43,044 nucleotides of DNA from Nakamurella sp. GTDB taxonomy: Bacteria; Actinomycetota; Actinomycetes; Mycobacteriales; Nakamurellaceae. This document shows positions 1-7,895 of the stretch, in pieces (position 1 is the first letter of the stretch; each line of letters starts with the position of its first letter). Below the pieces are notes generated by a model. It saw only the letters and a list, made by a program, of their open reading frames with translations, ran no database searches and was not told the origin of the DNA. The stretch spans positions 1 to 43,044 of the forward strand of contig JAFIHI010000253.1 of NCBI GenBank assembly GCA_017848755.1, read 5' to 3'. The position numbers and the translations under genes were made by a program.

Positions 1-210
1 ACTTCGAGCGTGCGTAAAACTGAGACATTCCGGACGGAATGCTGCAGCATTCACACCGTCCGTTGTAGGGGTGTGAGTCCTGCAGGAAGGTGTGAGTAAA
101 ACCGGGATATTTCGGACAGAATGCTGCAGGACTCACACCCTTCAATTCCGGTCAATTCCGGAGTGTGTATCCTGCAACAGAATGCCCGAAAAGTCCCGGT
201 TACCCGCACA
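1..210. repeat. Cluster of three ~48-bp repeat copies with perfect 17-bp inverted repeat
   Basis: Positions 10-56 and 91-137 are diverged direct copies of one unit: both begin GTGNGTAAAAC and end in GAATGCTGCAG followed by a CACAC block. A third, more diverged copy lies inverted at about 162-211. In addition GGGTGTGAGTCCTGCAG (69-85) is the exact reverse complement of 124-140, so this strand could form a stem with a 38-nt loop. The block lies downstream of the leftward tetR gene and may act as a terminator or be a small palindromic repeat family. No coding sequence is supported here. Confidence 0.7.
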
Positions 211-234
211 CTCTCTTCGCAGTCGGGGTGGGGC

Positions 235-1074
235 CTACCGGGCGCCGGCGAGGCCGTGCGCGATCACGTCGAGCACCGTGTCGAGCATCTGCTCCTGCAT
301 CTCGCGGCCGGCCTGCGCCAGCGGCCCGTCCAGGCACAACACCGCCAGGCCGTGCACCGAGGACCACAACGCGATGTCGACCTGGAGGGCCCGTCGCTCG
401 GAGGTGATCACCCCGGCGTCGACGAGCTCGTCGAGCACCTCGGTCAGCACACCGAATGCGGCCGGATTGGGCAGCCGGTCGCCGGCCGATTCCAACGGCG
501 CCGGGCGCAGGTGCGGCACGTCCGCCGTCTCCGGTAACGGCAGCCCGATGCAGAAGCAGCGGAACAGGCCGGGCTCGGACAATGCGAAGGTGAAGTACGC
601 CCGGCCGATCGCCTCCAATCGGCGCCACGCTCGTTCCTGCGGCGACCCCGGCTCGACGCCCGGAAGGGCGACGCGATCGGCGCCGCTTCGGGTCTCGGCC
701 CTGCCCGACACACCATTGCCCCCGTGACCTCCGCCGCCACGACGACCGCTGCCCCGGCCACCTCCACCATGACCACCGTCGCCGCCGCGGCCGCCGCCTC
801 GATCGCCACCGCCGTCATCACCGTCGTACGCGGCCAGCGCCGAGCGCATGTACTCGGCGAGCCGCCCGAGGGAGGCCTTTTTCACCTCCTCGATCAGGCC
901 CGCCTGCCCGTTGAAGTGCCGGTAGGCGGCCGTCGGCGAGACGCCGACCCGGCGCGCCACCTCACGCAGGACGACGGCATCGGGACCGCCTTCGGCCGCC
1001 ATCTCAAGCCCCGCATCGATCAACGCGGCGGCAAGGTTTCCGTGGTGGTACGGCCGATGCACGCGGTTCGCCAC
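235..1074 (-). CDS. TetR-family transcriptional repressor with Gly-rich insertion
   Basis: This 279-residue protein has an N-terminal TetR helix-turn-helix domain (about residues 14-60; VARRVGVSPTAAYRHF is the recognition region) and a C-terminal ligand-binding domain resembling the TetR_C/WHG type. A GTG start at 1074 is chosen over upstream in-frame starts because GGAGGTGA lies just before it and HRPYHHGNL follows, as is typical of this subfamily. Residues about 83-142 are an unusual Gly/Arg/Asp-rich low-complexity stretch between the DNA-binding and effector domains; without it the protein would have the usual ~219 residues. The gene is divergent from the MmpL transporter and probably represses it through the sites at 1205-1246. 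The effector is unknown. Confidence 0.9.
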   Translation of the reverse strand: MANRVHRPYHHGNLAAALIDAGLEMAAEGGPDAVVLREVARRVGVSPTAAYRHFNGQAGLIEEVKKASLGRLAEYMRSALAAYDGDDGGGDRGGGRGGDGGHGGGGRGSGRRGGGGHGGNGVSGRAETRSGADRVALPGVEPGSPQERAWRRLEAIGRAYFTFALSEPGLFRCFCIGLPLPETADVPHLRPAPLESAGDRLPNPAAFGVLTEVLDELVDAGVITSERRALQVDIALWSSVHGLAVLCLDGPLAQAGREMQEQMLDTVLDVIAHGLAGAR

Positions 1075-1204
1075 GGGTTCACCTCCACCCTCCGCCGCTC
1101 TTCGACAAACGCCGACGCGCGCCGACACACCCCGACGGCCTGGGCCGCCCTCGGCCACAGTTCGGCTCGTCTCGACATGCCCGCGCCCGCCGGCCACACC
1201 GAAT

Positions 1205-1246
1205 GTTGACAGTGTTACCATCAAGGCCTAAGTTGACGCTGTTCAC
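1205..1246. promoter_or_regulatory. Tandem TetR-type operators over the mmpL promoter
   Basis: Two similar 15-bp sites, GTTGACAGTGTTACC (1205-1219) and GTTGACGCTGTTCAC (1232-1246), are spaced 27 bp apart. Each resembles an imperfect GTTGAC-N3-GTCAAC dyad. The first contains a perfect -35 TTGACA (1206-1211), followed after 17 bp by TAAGTT (1229-1234) as -10 for the rightward gene. Placement between divergent tetR and mmpL makes repression by the adjacent TetR protein the simplest reading; binding itself is inferred. Confidence 0.6.
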
Positions 1247-1276
1247 ATCATAGCTTCGACCCCCGTGGGAGTCCCT

Positions 1277-3499
1277 ATGCCAACGCCAGGTCGCCACCGG
1301 CGAACCGTCGGTGCTTCGATCCCCACGGGCGTCCCCGCGCTGTACCGGCTCGGCCTGGCCGTCGCCCACCATGCCAAGCTGGTGCTCGTCCTCGGCGCGG
1401 TGTTCCTTATCGCGGCCGTCGCCGTCGGCTCCCGAGCCTTCGGCGAGCTCTCCTCCGGTGGATTCGACGATCCGGCATCGCAATCCAGCCGCGCGAACGC
1501 GCTGTCCGTCGAACACTTCGGCGCGGAGCCGAACCTCGTCATGGTCGTCACGGCGAAAGACGGGACGATCGATGCACCGGCCACCGCCGCGGCCGGCCAG
1601 GCGTTGACGGCGCAGCTTGCCGCGGAGAGCGGCGTCACCATTGCCTCGTCCTACTTCGCGACGCCCGCACCCTCACTCGTGTCCACGGACCATCGCTCGG
1701 CGATGGTGCTCGCCGTGATCGCCGGCAATCAGGGGGAAATGGTCGACCGCGGCGGGCAACTCATCGACAAGTACGCCGGCACCCACGACGGACTCACGGT
1801 CCGGTTCGGCGGGCCGGCCGGCCTGTACGGGGACATCAACGCCCAGGTCGGCAAGTCGTTGGTCATCGCCGAATCCGTCGCCGTACCACTGACTCTCATC
1901 CTGCTGCTGCTCGTGTTCGGCTCGATCGTCGCCGCACTGCTGCCGCTGCTGATCGGCGGCGTGGCGATCGCGGGCACGTTCGCGGAGCTTGCGATCCTCG
2001 GAAACCTCACGAACGTATCGGTTTTCGCGATCAACCTGACCACCGCGCTGGGCCTCGGGCTCGGCATCGACTACGCGCTACTGATCGTCGCGCGCTTCCG
2101 GGAACAGCTCCTCGCCGGTGACGACGTCCCCGCCGCGGTCGCCCGTACTGTCGCGACAGCCGGTCGCACCATTGCCTTCTCGGCCGCGGCGGTCGGCTGC
2201 GCGCTGGCCACCCTGATGGTGTTCCCGATGTTCTTCTTGTCCTCCTTCGGCTATGCGGGGATCGGCGTAGTGGTGGTCGCCGCGCTGGGCGCGCTGTTCC
2301 TCACACCGGCAATGCTCGCCCTGCTCGGCCCGCGCGTAAACGCGGGCCGGATGCCCTGGAAGGGCACCGCCCAAGGGTCCGCGTCGCAGTTCTGGAAGCG
2401 CGTGGCGCACACCGTTTTTCACAAGCCGTGGCGCACCGCGGCACCGGTCCTCGCCGTGCTGCTGGTGATCGCCTCGCCAATCCTGGGTATCTCGTTCTCG
2501 CTGCCCGACCAGACAGTGCTCCCACCATCCGCGCAGAGCCGACAGGTGGCAGACCTTGTGCAGCAACAGTTTCCGGCACAGGCACATGCCACGATCCCCG
2601 TCATACTCGCCGGGCCGGCCACCTCGCGAACCGCAGCCGAGTATGCTCTCGCCCTGTCGAAAGTGCCGCACGTTTCGGCGGTTGCAGCACCGGGTATGAC
2701 GGCGATCGCTGGCTCCGCCGGGCCGGCCGATCCTGCAGCGGGGAAGCTCACCGCGGACGGCTGGCAGCGGCTGATGGTGCTCACCGATGTGGACGGCGGC
2801 ACCGATGGGGCGCGGAAGGTGATCGAGGGGCTGCGAGCGGTCCACATCGATTCCGGCCCAGGGATTCTCGTCGGCGGCGCGGATGCGACGTTGGCCGATG
2901 CACTCAGCTCCATCGGCCGCCCGCTGCCGCTGGCGCTCGGCATCATCGTGCTCACGACCTTCGTGCTGCTGTTCCTGTTCACCGGCAGCGTGCTGCAACC
3001 GCTGCGCGCGCTCGTGGTGAACGGGCTGTCGCTGACCGCTGCCGTCGGCATCGTGACGTGGATATTCCAGGACGGGCACCTGATCTCGCTGTTCGGGGCG
3101 ACCGCGCGGCCCATGGACGCCTCCATGACGGTCCTCCTGCTGTGCATCACGTTCGGCCTGTCGATGGACTACGAGGTGTTCCTGTCCAGCCGCATCACGG
3201 AGATGTTCCACGGTGGCAAGCCCCTTCCCGACGCGGTGATCGACGGGACGGCGCACACCGGCCGCATCGTGACCTCCGCGGCGGCGTTGCTGGCGGTGTC
3301 GTTCTTCGCGTTCGCCACGTCGTCCGTGTCAATGCTGCAGCTGTTCGGTTTCGGGGCGGGCATGGCCGTGCTGATTGACGCGACGCTGATCCGCGGCGTG
3401 CTGGTGCCCGCCGCGATGCGACTGCTGGGCAGCGCGAACTTCTGGGCGCCGCGGCCGCTGCGCGCGGTGTATCAGAAGATCGGACTGTCTGAGAGTTAA
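1277..3499 (+). CDS. MmpL/RND-family membrane transporter
   Basis: This 740-residue inner-membrane protein has the MMPL layout: one N-terminal membrane helix, a periplasm-facing domain, a helix bundle, then the same arrangement repeated. The two family signatures are present: GLGIDYALLIVARF (Asp265) and GLSMDYEVFLSSR (Asp631), the acidic residues used for proton coupling. The ATG at 1277 is preceded by GGGAG at suitable spacing; an in-frame GTG at 1265 has no ribosome site. Relatives export lipids or hydrophobic drugs. The short length fits the general actinobacterial MmpL/YdfJ group rather than the long mycobacterial lipid exporters, so the substrate is not predictable. Control by the divergent TetR repressor is likely. 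Confidence 0.9.
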   Translation: MPTPGRHRRTVGASIPTGVPALYRLGLAVAHHAKLVLVLGAVFLIAAVAVGSRAFGELSSGGFDDPASQSSRANALSVEHFGAEPNLVMVVTAKDGTIDAPATAAAGQALTAQLAAESGVTIASSYFATPAPSLVSTDHRSAMVLAVIAGNQGEMVDRGGQLIDKYAGTHDGLTVRFGGPAGLYGDINAQVGKSLVIAESVAVPLTLILLLLVFGSIVAALLPLLIGGVAIAGTFAELAILGNLTNVSVFAINLTTALGLGLGIDYALLIVARFREQLLAGDDVPAAVARTVATAGRTIAFSAAAVGCALATLMVFPMFFLSSFGYAGIGVVVVAALGALFLTPAMLALLGPRVNAGRMPWKGTAQGSASQFWKRVAHTVFHKPWRTAAPVLAVLLVIASPILGISFSLPDQTVLPPSAQSRQVADLVQQQFPAQAHATIPVILAGPATSRTAAEYALALSKVPHVSAVAAPGMTAIAGSAGPADPAAGKLTADGWQRLMVLTDVDGGTDGARKVIEGLRAVHIDSGPGILVGGADATLADALSSIGRPLPLALGIIVLTTFVLLFLFTGSVLQPLRALVVNGLSLTAAVGIVTWIFQDGHLISLFGATARPMDASMTVLLLCITFGLSMDYEVFLSSRITEMFHGGKPLPDAVIDGTAHTGRIVTSAAALLAVSFFAFATSSVSMLQLFGFGAGMAVLIDATLIRGVLVPAAMRLLGSANFWAPRPLRAVYQKIGLSES

Positions 3500-3595
3500 C
3501 CGCCGAGTGAGCCGCGTCGGCGGGCCCCGCTCGCGCGGGCCGTATCCTGATGACGGAATCTTTCCTCATTTTTCTGCGCTGGTAGGGGCTCGAAC

Positions 3596-4606
3596 ATGGT
3601 GGCGCGCGGCGGATCCGGCGCGGGGTGGGCGTTGGCGCTGGGGTCGTCGGCCTGTTTCGGCATTGCGGGCAGCTTCGCCACCCCGCTGATCCACGCTGGC
3701 TGGTCCCCGGGGGCGGCGGTGACGGCCAGGGTCACGCTCGCGGCGCTGGTGCTGCTTGGGCCCGCGATACGCGTGCTGCGCGGGCGGTGGCACCTGCTGC
3801 GGCCCAATATTGGTCTGATCGCCTCCTACGGGCTGATCGCGGTGGCCGGCTGCCAACTGTTCTACTTCAATTCGCTCGCCACCCTCGACGTGGGCGTGGC
3901 GCTGCTGCTCGAATACCTCGGCATCATCATGGTCGTCGGGTGGCTGTGGCTGCGGCACGGGCAACGCCCGCGCGCACTCACGCTGGCCGGCGCGGCGCTG
4001 GCCATGGCCGGGCTGGTGTTTGTGCTCAACCTGCTCGGCGGCGGGGTTCGCGTCGATGTGGTCGGCATCCTGTGGGGCCTCGCCGCGGCGGTGGGCCTGG
4101 CCGTGCACTACATACTCTCGGCGCGGCCGGCGCACGGGCTGCCCCCGCTCGCGCTGGCGGCGGGCGGCCTGGCGATCGCCGCGGTCGCACTGTGGGTGGC
4201 CGGATCGGTCGGCATCGTTCCGCTGCACGCGACCTGGGGGGGCGTGACCTTGGCCCGCCACGCCGTGCCGTGGTGGGTGCCGATCCTCGGCCTGTCGGTG
4301 ATCGCGGCTGCGATCGCATATGTGGCGGCGATCGGCGCGGTGCGGATCCTCGGCTCGAAGCTGAGCTCGTTCGTTGGGCTCGCGGAGGTACTGTTCGCGA
4401 TCCTGTTCGCCTGGATCCTGCTGGGCCAACTGCCGGGGCTCGCGCAGCTGTTCGGCGGGGTGCTCATCGTGCTCGGCGTGATTTTGGTGCGCACCGACGA
4501 GATGCGTTGGGGACGACCGGGAACCGACCGCACCATCGCCCGCTCCGACGGCGTTGCGGACACCGCGGCAGGCCCGATCGAACAGGCGAACCCCGCCGGT
4601 GCGTAG
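3596..4606 (+). CDS. EamA/DMT-family permease
   Basis: The 336-residue protein is hydrophobic throughout, with about ten membrane helices arranged as two EamA repeats. Typical features are the N-terminal GSSACFGIAGSF stretch, the LEYLGIIMVV segment ending the first half, and LGSKLSSFVGLAEVLFAILFAW in the second repeat. The C-terminal ~35 residues are a hydrophilic tail. The ATG at 3596 follows GGTAGGGG at about 9 nt. EamA proteins export amino acids or other small metabolites; the substrate cannot be told. The gene stands alone, 96 bp after mmpL and convergent with accD3 across an inverted repeat. Confidence 0.88.
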   Translation: MVARGGSGAGWALALGSSACFGIAGSFATPLIHAGWSPGAAVTARVTLAALVLLGPAIRVLRGRWHLLRPNIGLIASYGLIAVAGCQLFYFNSLATLDVGVALLLEYLGIIMVVGWLWLRHGQRPRALTLAGAALAMAGLVFVLNLLGGGVRVDVVGILWGLAAAVGLAVHYILSARPAHGLPPLALAAGGLAIAAVALWVAGSVGIVPLHATWGGVTLARHAVPWWVPILGLSVIAAAIAYVAAIGAVRILGSKLSSFVGLAEVLFAILFAWILLGQLPGLAQLFGGVLIVLGVILVRTDEMRWGRPGTDRTIARSDGVADTAAGPIEQANPAGA

Positions 4607-4631
4607 ACGCACGCGGCTCGTGTGCATCGGG

Positions 4632-4677
4632 CTCGTGTGTCCGGGGTGGCGGGATAGCGCCACCTGGCACACACGAG
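4632..4677. terminator. Inverted repeat at convergent junction (bidirectional terminator candidate)
   Basis: Arms of 19 nt (4632-4650 and 4659-4677) pair at 16 of 19 positions around an 8-nt loop; the outer nine bases CTCGTGTGT/ACACACGAG are perfect. It lies between the stop of the EamA permease and the stop of the leftward carboxyltransferase gene, which fits a shared terminator. There is no U-run on the + side. The remainder of 4607-4742 holds nothing convincing. Confidence 0.55.
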
Positions 4678-4742
4678 GCGAGAAAAAAGCGATGAATGAG
4701 GGAAGCGGTCCGGCGGCGTGTGGTTCGGGCTCGACCGCGACC

Positions 4743-6257
4743 CTAGAAGGCGTATCGCCCGGCGCGGCGGGCCAGCCGTTGGCTTTCGGGGCGGGTCGAC
4801 AGGACGGCGATCTCCTGGGCCAGCACGGCGCCCATGCGCCGGGCAAACGCCGCCGGCTCGTCGGCGGCGTCGTCATATTCGGGCACCAGCCGATCCACGA
4901 TCCCGCGCCGGCGCATGTCCACCGCCCGGATCTGCTGCGCCGCAGCCATCTCCGCCGCGAATGACGGGTCGCCGCGGTGCACGATCGCCGACGCGCCCTC
5001 CGGCGGAAGCGGCGAGAGCCACGCATGCCGGGCCGCTATCACCCGGTCGGCCGGCAGCAGTGCCATGGCGCCGCCACCCGAGCCTTCGCCGAGCAGCACG
5101 CACACCGTCGGAGCCGGCAGCGCGACGAGATCCGCCAGGCAGCGCGCGATCTCGCCGGCCAGGCCACCCTCCTCGGCCTCCTGGGACAGCGCCGCGCCGG
5201 GGGTGTCGATCACCGAGACCAGCGGCAGATCCAGTTCGTCGGCCAGGCGCATGCCCCGCCGCGCGACCCGCAGCGCCTCCGGCCCGAGCGGACCGTTCTT
5301 GCCCTGCCAGGCGCGATCCTGGCCGAGCAGCACGCACGGCATCCCGGAGAACCGCGCGAGCACCAACATCAGCCCGGGTTGCGCCTCGCCCTGGCCGGTG
5401 CCGTTCAGCGGCACCACGTCGGTTGCAGCGAAGCGCAGCAGCTCGCGCACGCCGGGGCGTTCCGGCCGTCGTGTCCGCTGGATCGACTCCCACGCGGTCT
5501 CCTCGGGTTGTTCCTCCTCCGCGGCGGCGTCGACGGGCGGCATGCCGCGGCGGCGGGCACTGAGCACCGTGAGCGCCCGGGACGCGATCTCCGGCAAGCG
5601 GTGCGCCGGCAGCACCGCGTCGAGAAGGCCGTGCCGCAAAAGGTTCTCGGCCTGCTGCACACCGGGCGGGAAGGGCTTGTCGTACAGCGCCTGGAAGACC
5701 TTGGGTCCCAGGAAGCCGATCAGCGCACCCGGCTCGCCGACCGTCACATGGCCGAGCGATCCCCACGAGGCGAACACCCCGCCGGTGGTGGGATGTCGCA
5801 GATACACCAGATACGGCAGGCCGGCGGCGCGGTGTGCGGCGATCGCGTCGGTGATGCGCACCATCTGCACGAACGCGGCGGTGCCCTCCTGCATTCGCGT
5901 GCCGCCGGAGGCGGTGGCGGCCAGCAGCGGCAGGCCCTCGGCCGTCGCGCGCCGGATGGCGGTATCCAGCCGGTCCGCCGCGGCGATGCCGATGGACCCC
6001 GCCAGGAAGCGAAACTCGTTGGCCACGACGGCAACCCGAAATCCCCGGATCGTGCCGGAGCCGGTGAGGATCGCCTCGTCGACGCCGGACTTCTCCTCCG
6101 CCGCGCGGATGTCCGCCAGGTACTCCGGGTCCAGATCGTCCGGACGCACGATCGGCGAATCCCAGCTGACGAACGACCCCGTGTCCAGCACGGTGTCGAT
6201 CAGCTCGGGCGCGGACAGACGAGGAGGCTTTCCGGCCGCGGTCGCGGACGTCGTCAT
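4743..6257 (-). CDS. accD3: Acyl-CoA carboxylase carboxyltransferase, AccD3-like (fused beta/alpha)
   Basis: This 504-residue protein joins both carboxyltransferase halves. The N-terminal half carries the beta-type core (GSGTIRGFRVAVVANEF, then ATASGGTRMQEGT, near residues 66-130). The C-terminal half carries the alpha-type core (VSVIDTPGAALSQEAEEGGLA and GEGSGGGAMALL). There is no N-terminal zinc ribbon. Size and layout match mycobacterial AccD3, a divergent carboxyltransferase whose acyl-CoA substrate is not firmly established. The ATG at 6257 overlaps the upstream caiB stop by 4 bp and is preceded by AAGGTGA, implying translational coupling. The last ~50 residues include PEYDDAADEP, which carries a weak match to the dispersed 13-bp motif. 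Confidence 0.82.
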   Translation of the reverse strand: MTTSATAAGKPPRLSAPELIDTVLDTGSFVSWDSPIVRPDDLDPEYLADIRAAEEKSGVDEAILTGSGTIRGFRVAVVANEFRFLAGSIGIAAADRLDTAIRRATAEGLPLLAATASGGTRMQEGTAAFVQMVRITDAIAAHRAAGLPYLVYLRHPTTGGVFASWGSLGHVTVGEPGALIGFLGPKVFQALYDKPFPPGVQQAENLLRHGLLDAVLPAHRLPEIASRALTVLSARRRGMPPVDAAAEEEQPEETAWESIQRTRRPERPGVRELLRFAATDVVPLNGTGQGEAQPGLMLVLARFSGMPCVLLGQDRAWQGKNGPLGPEALRVARRGMRLADELDLPLVSVIDTPGAALSQEAEEGGLAGEIARCLADLVALPAPTVCVLLGEGSGGGAMALLPADRVIAARHAWLSPLPPEGASAIVHRGDPSFAAEMAAAQQIRAVDMRRRGIVDRLVPEYDDAADEPAAFARRMGAVLAQEIAVLSTRPESQRLARRAGRYAF

Positions 6258-7627
6258 ACCCGGTCACCTTCGTTCGCGGCGACGCCCAACCAATCGAGCA
6301 CAGCCTCGGTGTGCTGGCCGAGCAGCGGCGGGGCGAGGTGATCACGGTGCCATTCGGAGCCGTCGCCGTCGAAGAACCGCAGCGGCGGACCGGGCAGTTC
6401 GACCGTGCCGAGCACCGGATGGTCGACGTCGATCAGTAGGCCCTGCGACCTCGTCTGTTCCCACTCGTAGACCTGCTGCAGGTTCTTGACCTGCCCCGAC
6501 GGCACGCCGATCTCGTCGAGCTTGGCGAGCAGATCGCGGCAGGTGTACCCGGCGAATGCGTCGTCGACGGCGGCCCGCACGGCGGTGGCGTTCCGCACCC
6601 GGTCGGCGTTGGTGGCGAATCCGTCCGCGTCCGTCGGCAGCCCGAAAGCCGGGGCGAACTTCTGCCACAGCCCCTCGGAGCCGATGGAGATCTGCACGGC
6701 GCCGTCGGACGCGTGGAACAGGCCGTAGGGACAGATCGAGGGATGGTGCGGCCCTTGGGCTTTCGGGATTTCGCCGGCCACGGTCCACCTCGTGCCCTGG
6801 TAGGCGTGCACCCCGACGACGGCGGCGAGCAGCGAGGTACGCACCAGGCCGCCCCTGCCGGTGATCGACCGCTCGTGCAGTTTGCCGAGCACGCCGAAGG
6901 CGCCGTACATGCCGGCGAGCAGGTCGGAGATCGGCACGCCCATCTTGGTCGGGGTGTCCGGGTCGGGGCCCGTCATCGACATGAGACCGCCTTCGCCCTG
7001 GGCGATCTGGTCGTAGCCGGCGCGACCGCCTTCGGGTCCGTCGTGGCCGAAGCCGGAGATGGACAGCACCACCAGGCCGGGGTTCAGCTCCATGAGCCGC
7101 GCGAGCGGGAAGCCGAGCCGGTCGAGCACTCCGGGCCGGAAGTTCTCCAGCAGCACGTCGGACCGCCGCACCAGTTCGGTGAGGGCGCGGGCCCCCAGAT
7201 CGCTCTTCAGGTCGAGCGTCACGGATTCCTTGTTCCTATTGCAGGACAGGAAATATGTGGAGATCGGGTCCGCGCTGGGGTCGCTGTGCGTGTCTCCGCC
7301 CGGCGAGTGATCGGCAGCTGCGGCCCCCGTATCGCCGGAAGAACCGCCTATGACGATGTTCCGGGCCGCACCCTCGTCGGTCCCGGTGACCCCGACTGCG
7401 GCGGCGCGGCGTGCGGGCACATCCGCGGCGGTATCACGGCGCCGCTCCGCAAGCTCCGCGGCGGTGACGAACGGCGGCCCCCAGCCGCGTGTGTCGTCCC
7501 CGCGCCCGGGCGTCTCGATCTTGATCACGCGAGCGCCGAGGTCGCCGAGCATCATGGCGGCGTGCGGCCCCGCCAGCGCCCGGGTCAGATCCAGCACGGT
7601 GATATCGGACAGCGGACCTGCACTCAC
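6254..7627 (-). CDS. CaiB/BaiF family (family III) CoA-transferase with in-frame insertion
   Basis: This 457-residue protein begins LSDITVLDLTRALAGPHAAMML, the family III start, with DLGARVIKIETPGRGDD and later YFLSCNRNKESVTLDL. A conserved Asp that carries the acyl intermediate is expected in the QIAQGEGGLMSMTG-DPDTPTKMG region. Relatives have about 390-400 residues; the excess is a low-complexity Ala/Asp/Gly stretch at residues ~55-122 (DNA ~7260-7465) splitting two normally adjacent conserved segments. That insert contains an exact copy of the 13-bp motif, read as RNIVIGG. The GTG start follows GGGAG. It probably forms an operon with accD3. Family members move CoA between carboxylic acids; the substrate is unknown. 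Confidence 0.88.
   Translation of the reverse strand: MSAGPLSDITVLDLTRALAGPHAAMMLGDLGARVIKIETPGRGDDTRGWGPPFVTAAELAERRRDTAADVPARRAAAVGVTGTDEGAARNIVIGGSSGDTGAAAADHSPGGDTHSDPSADPISTYFLSCNRNKESVTLDLKSDLGARALTELVRRSDVLLENFRPGVLDRLGFPLARLMELNPGLVVLSISGFGHDGPEGGRAGYDQIAQGEGGLMSMTGPDPDTPTKMGVPISDLLAGMYGAFGVLGKLHERSITGRGGLVRTSLLAAVVGVHAYQGTRWTVAGEIPKAQGPHHPSICPYGLFHASDGAVQISIGSEGLWQKFAPAFGLPTDADGFATNADRVRNATAVRAAVDDAFAGYTCRDLLAKLDEIGVPSGQVKNLQQVYEWEQTRSQGLLIDVDHPVLGTVELPGPPLRFFDGDGSEWHRDHLAPPLLGQHTEAVLDWLGVAANEGDRV
7349..7361 (+). repeat. Dispersed 13-bp motif, exact copy (inside caiB insertion)
   Basis: TATGACGATGTTC on the + strand, inside the low-complexity insertion of the leftward CoA-transferase gene, where it is read as N-I-V-I. 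Confidence 0.75.
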
Positions 7628-7895
7628 GGAGACTCCCGTCGGTTGCGAACGCGTGCCGGCCTGCCACCGGGGCGCTGTGTGGAATGGCTCTGTGGACTAG
7701 CTGTGTCAACTAGCTCGGCCCGAGCCTAAACACCGTTCGCGTCCGCGTCGCCGTCGCTGGTGCACCATGTTGCCCCGGCCGCATTGGCACTTGTCGGCGC
7801 CGCCCGAAATACGACTCCCCAGCCGCCACCGTGCTGGCGAAGGTGGCGCCTCCCGGTGATGCAGCCGGCACCGCCCGGCACACGACTCGCCGCAG
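7628..7895. other. Intergenic region upstream of caiB
   Basis: This 268-bp gap lies between the DUF2339 gene and caiB, both leftward. On the minus strand TTGACA (7709-7704) could be a -35 for caiB, but the matching -10 is poor. No convincing gene, RNA or strong hairpin is seen in the remainder. Confidence 0.35.

Noticed and set aside
3528-3580. Terminator after mmpL
   Set aside because: A GGCCC/GGGCC pairing and a T-rich stretch exist, but the stem is short and imperfect; not called.
4692-4964. Rightward small gene starting ATG 4692
   Set aside because: The frame runs antisense through the end of accD3, has no ribosome site and no recognisable content.
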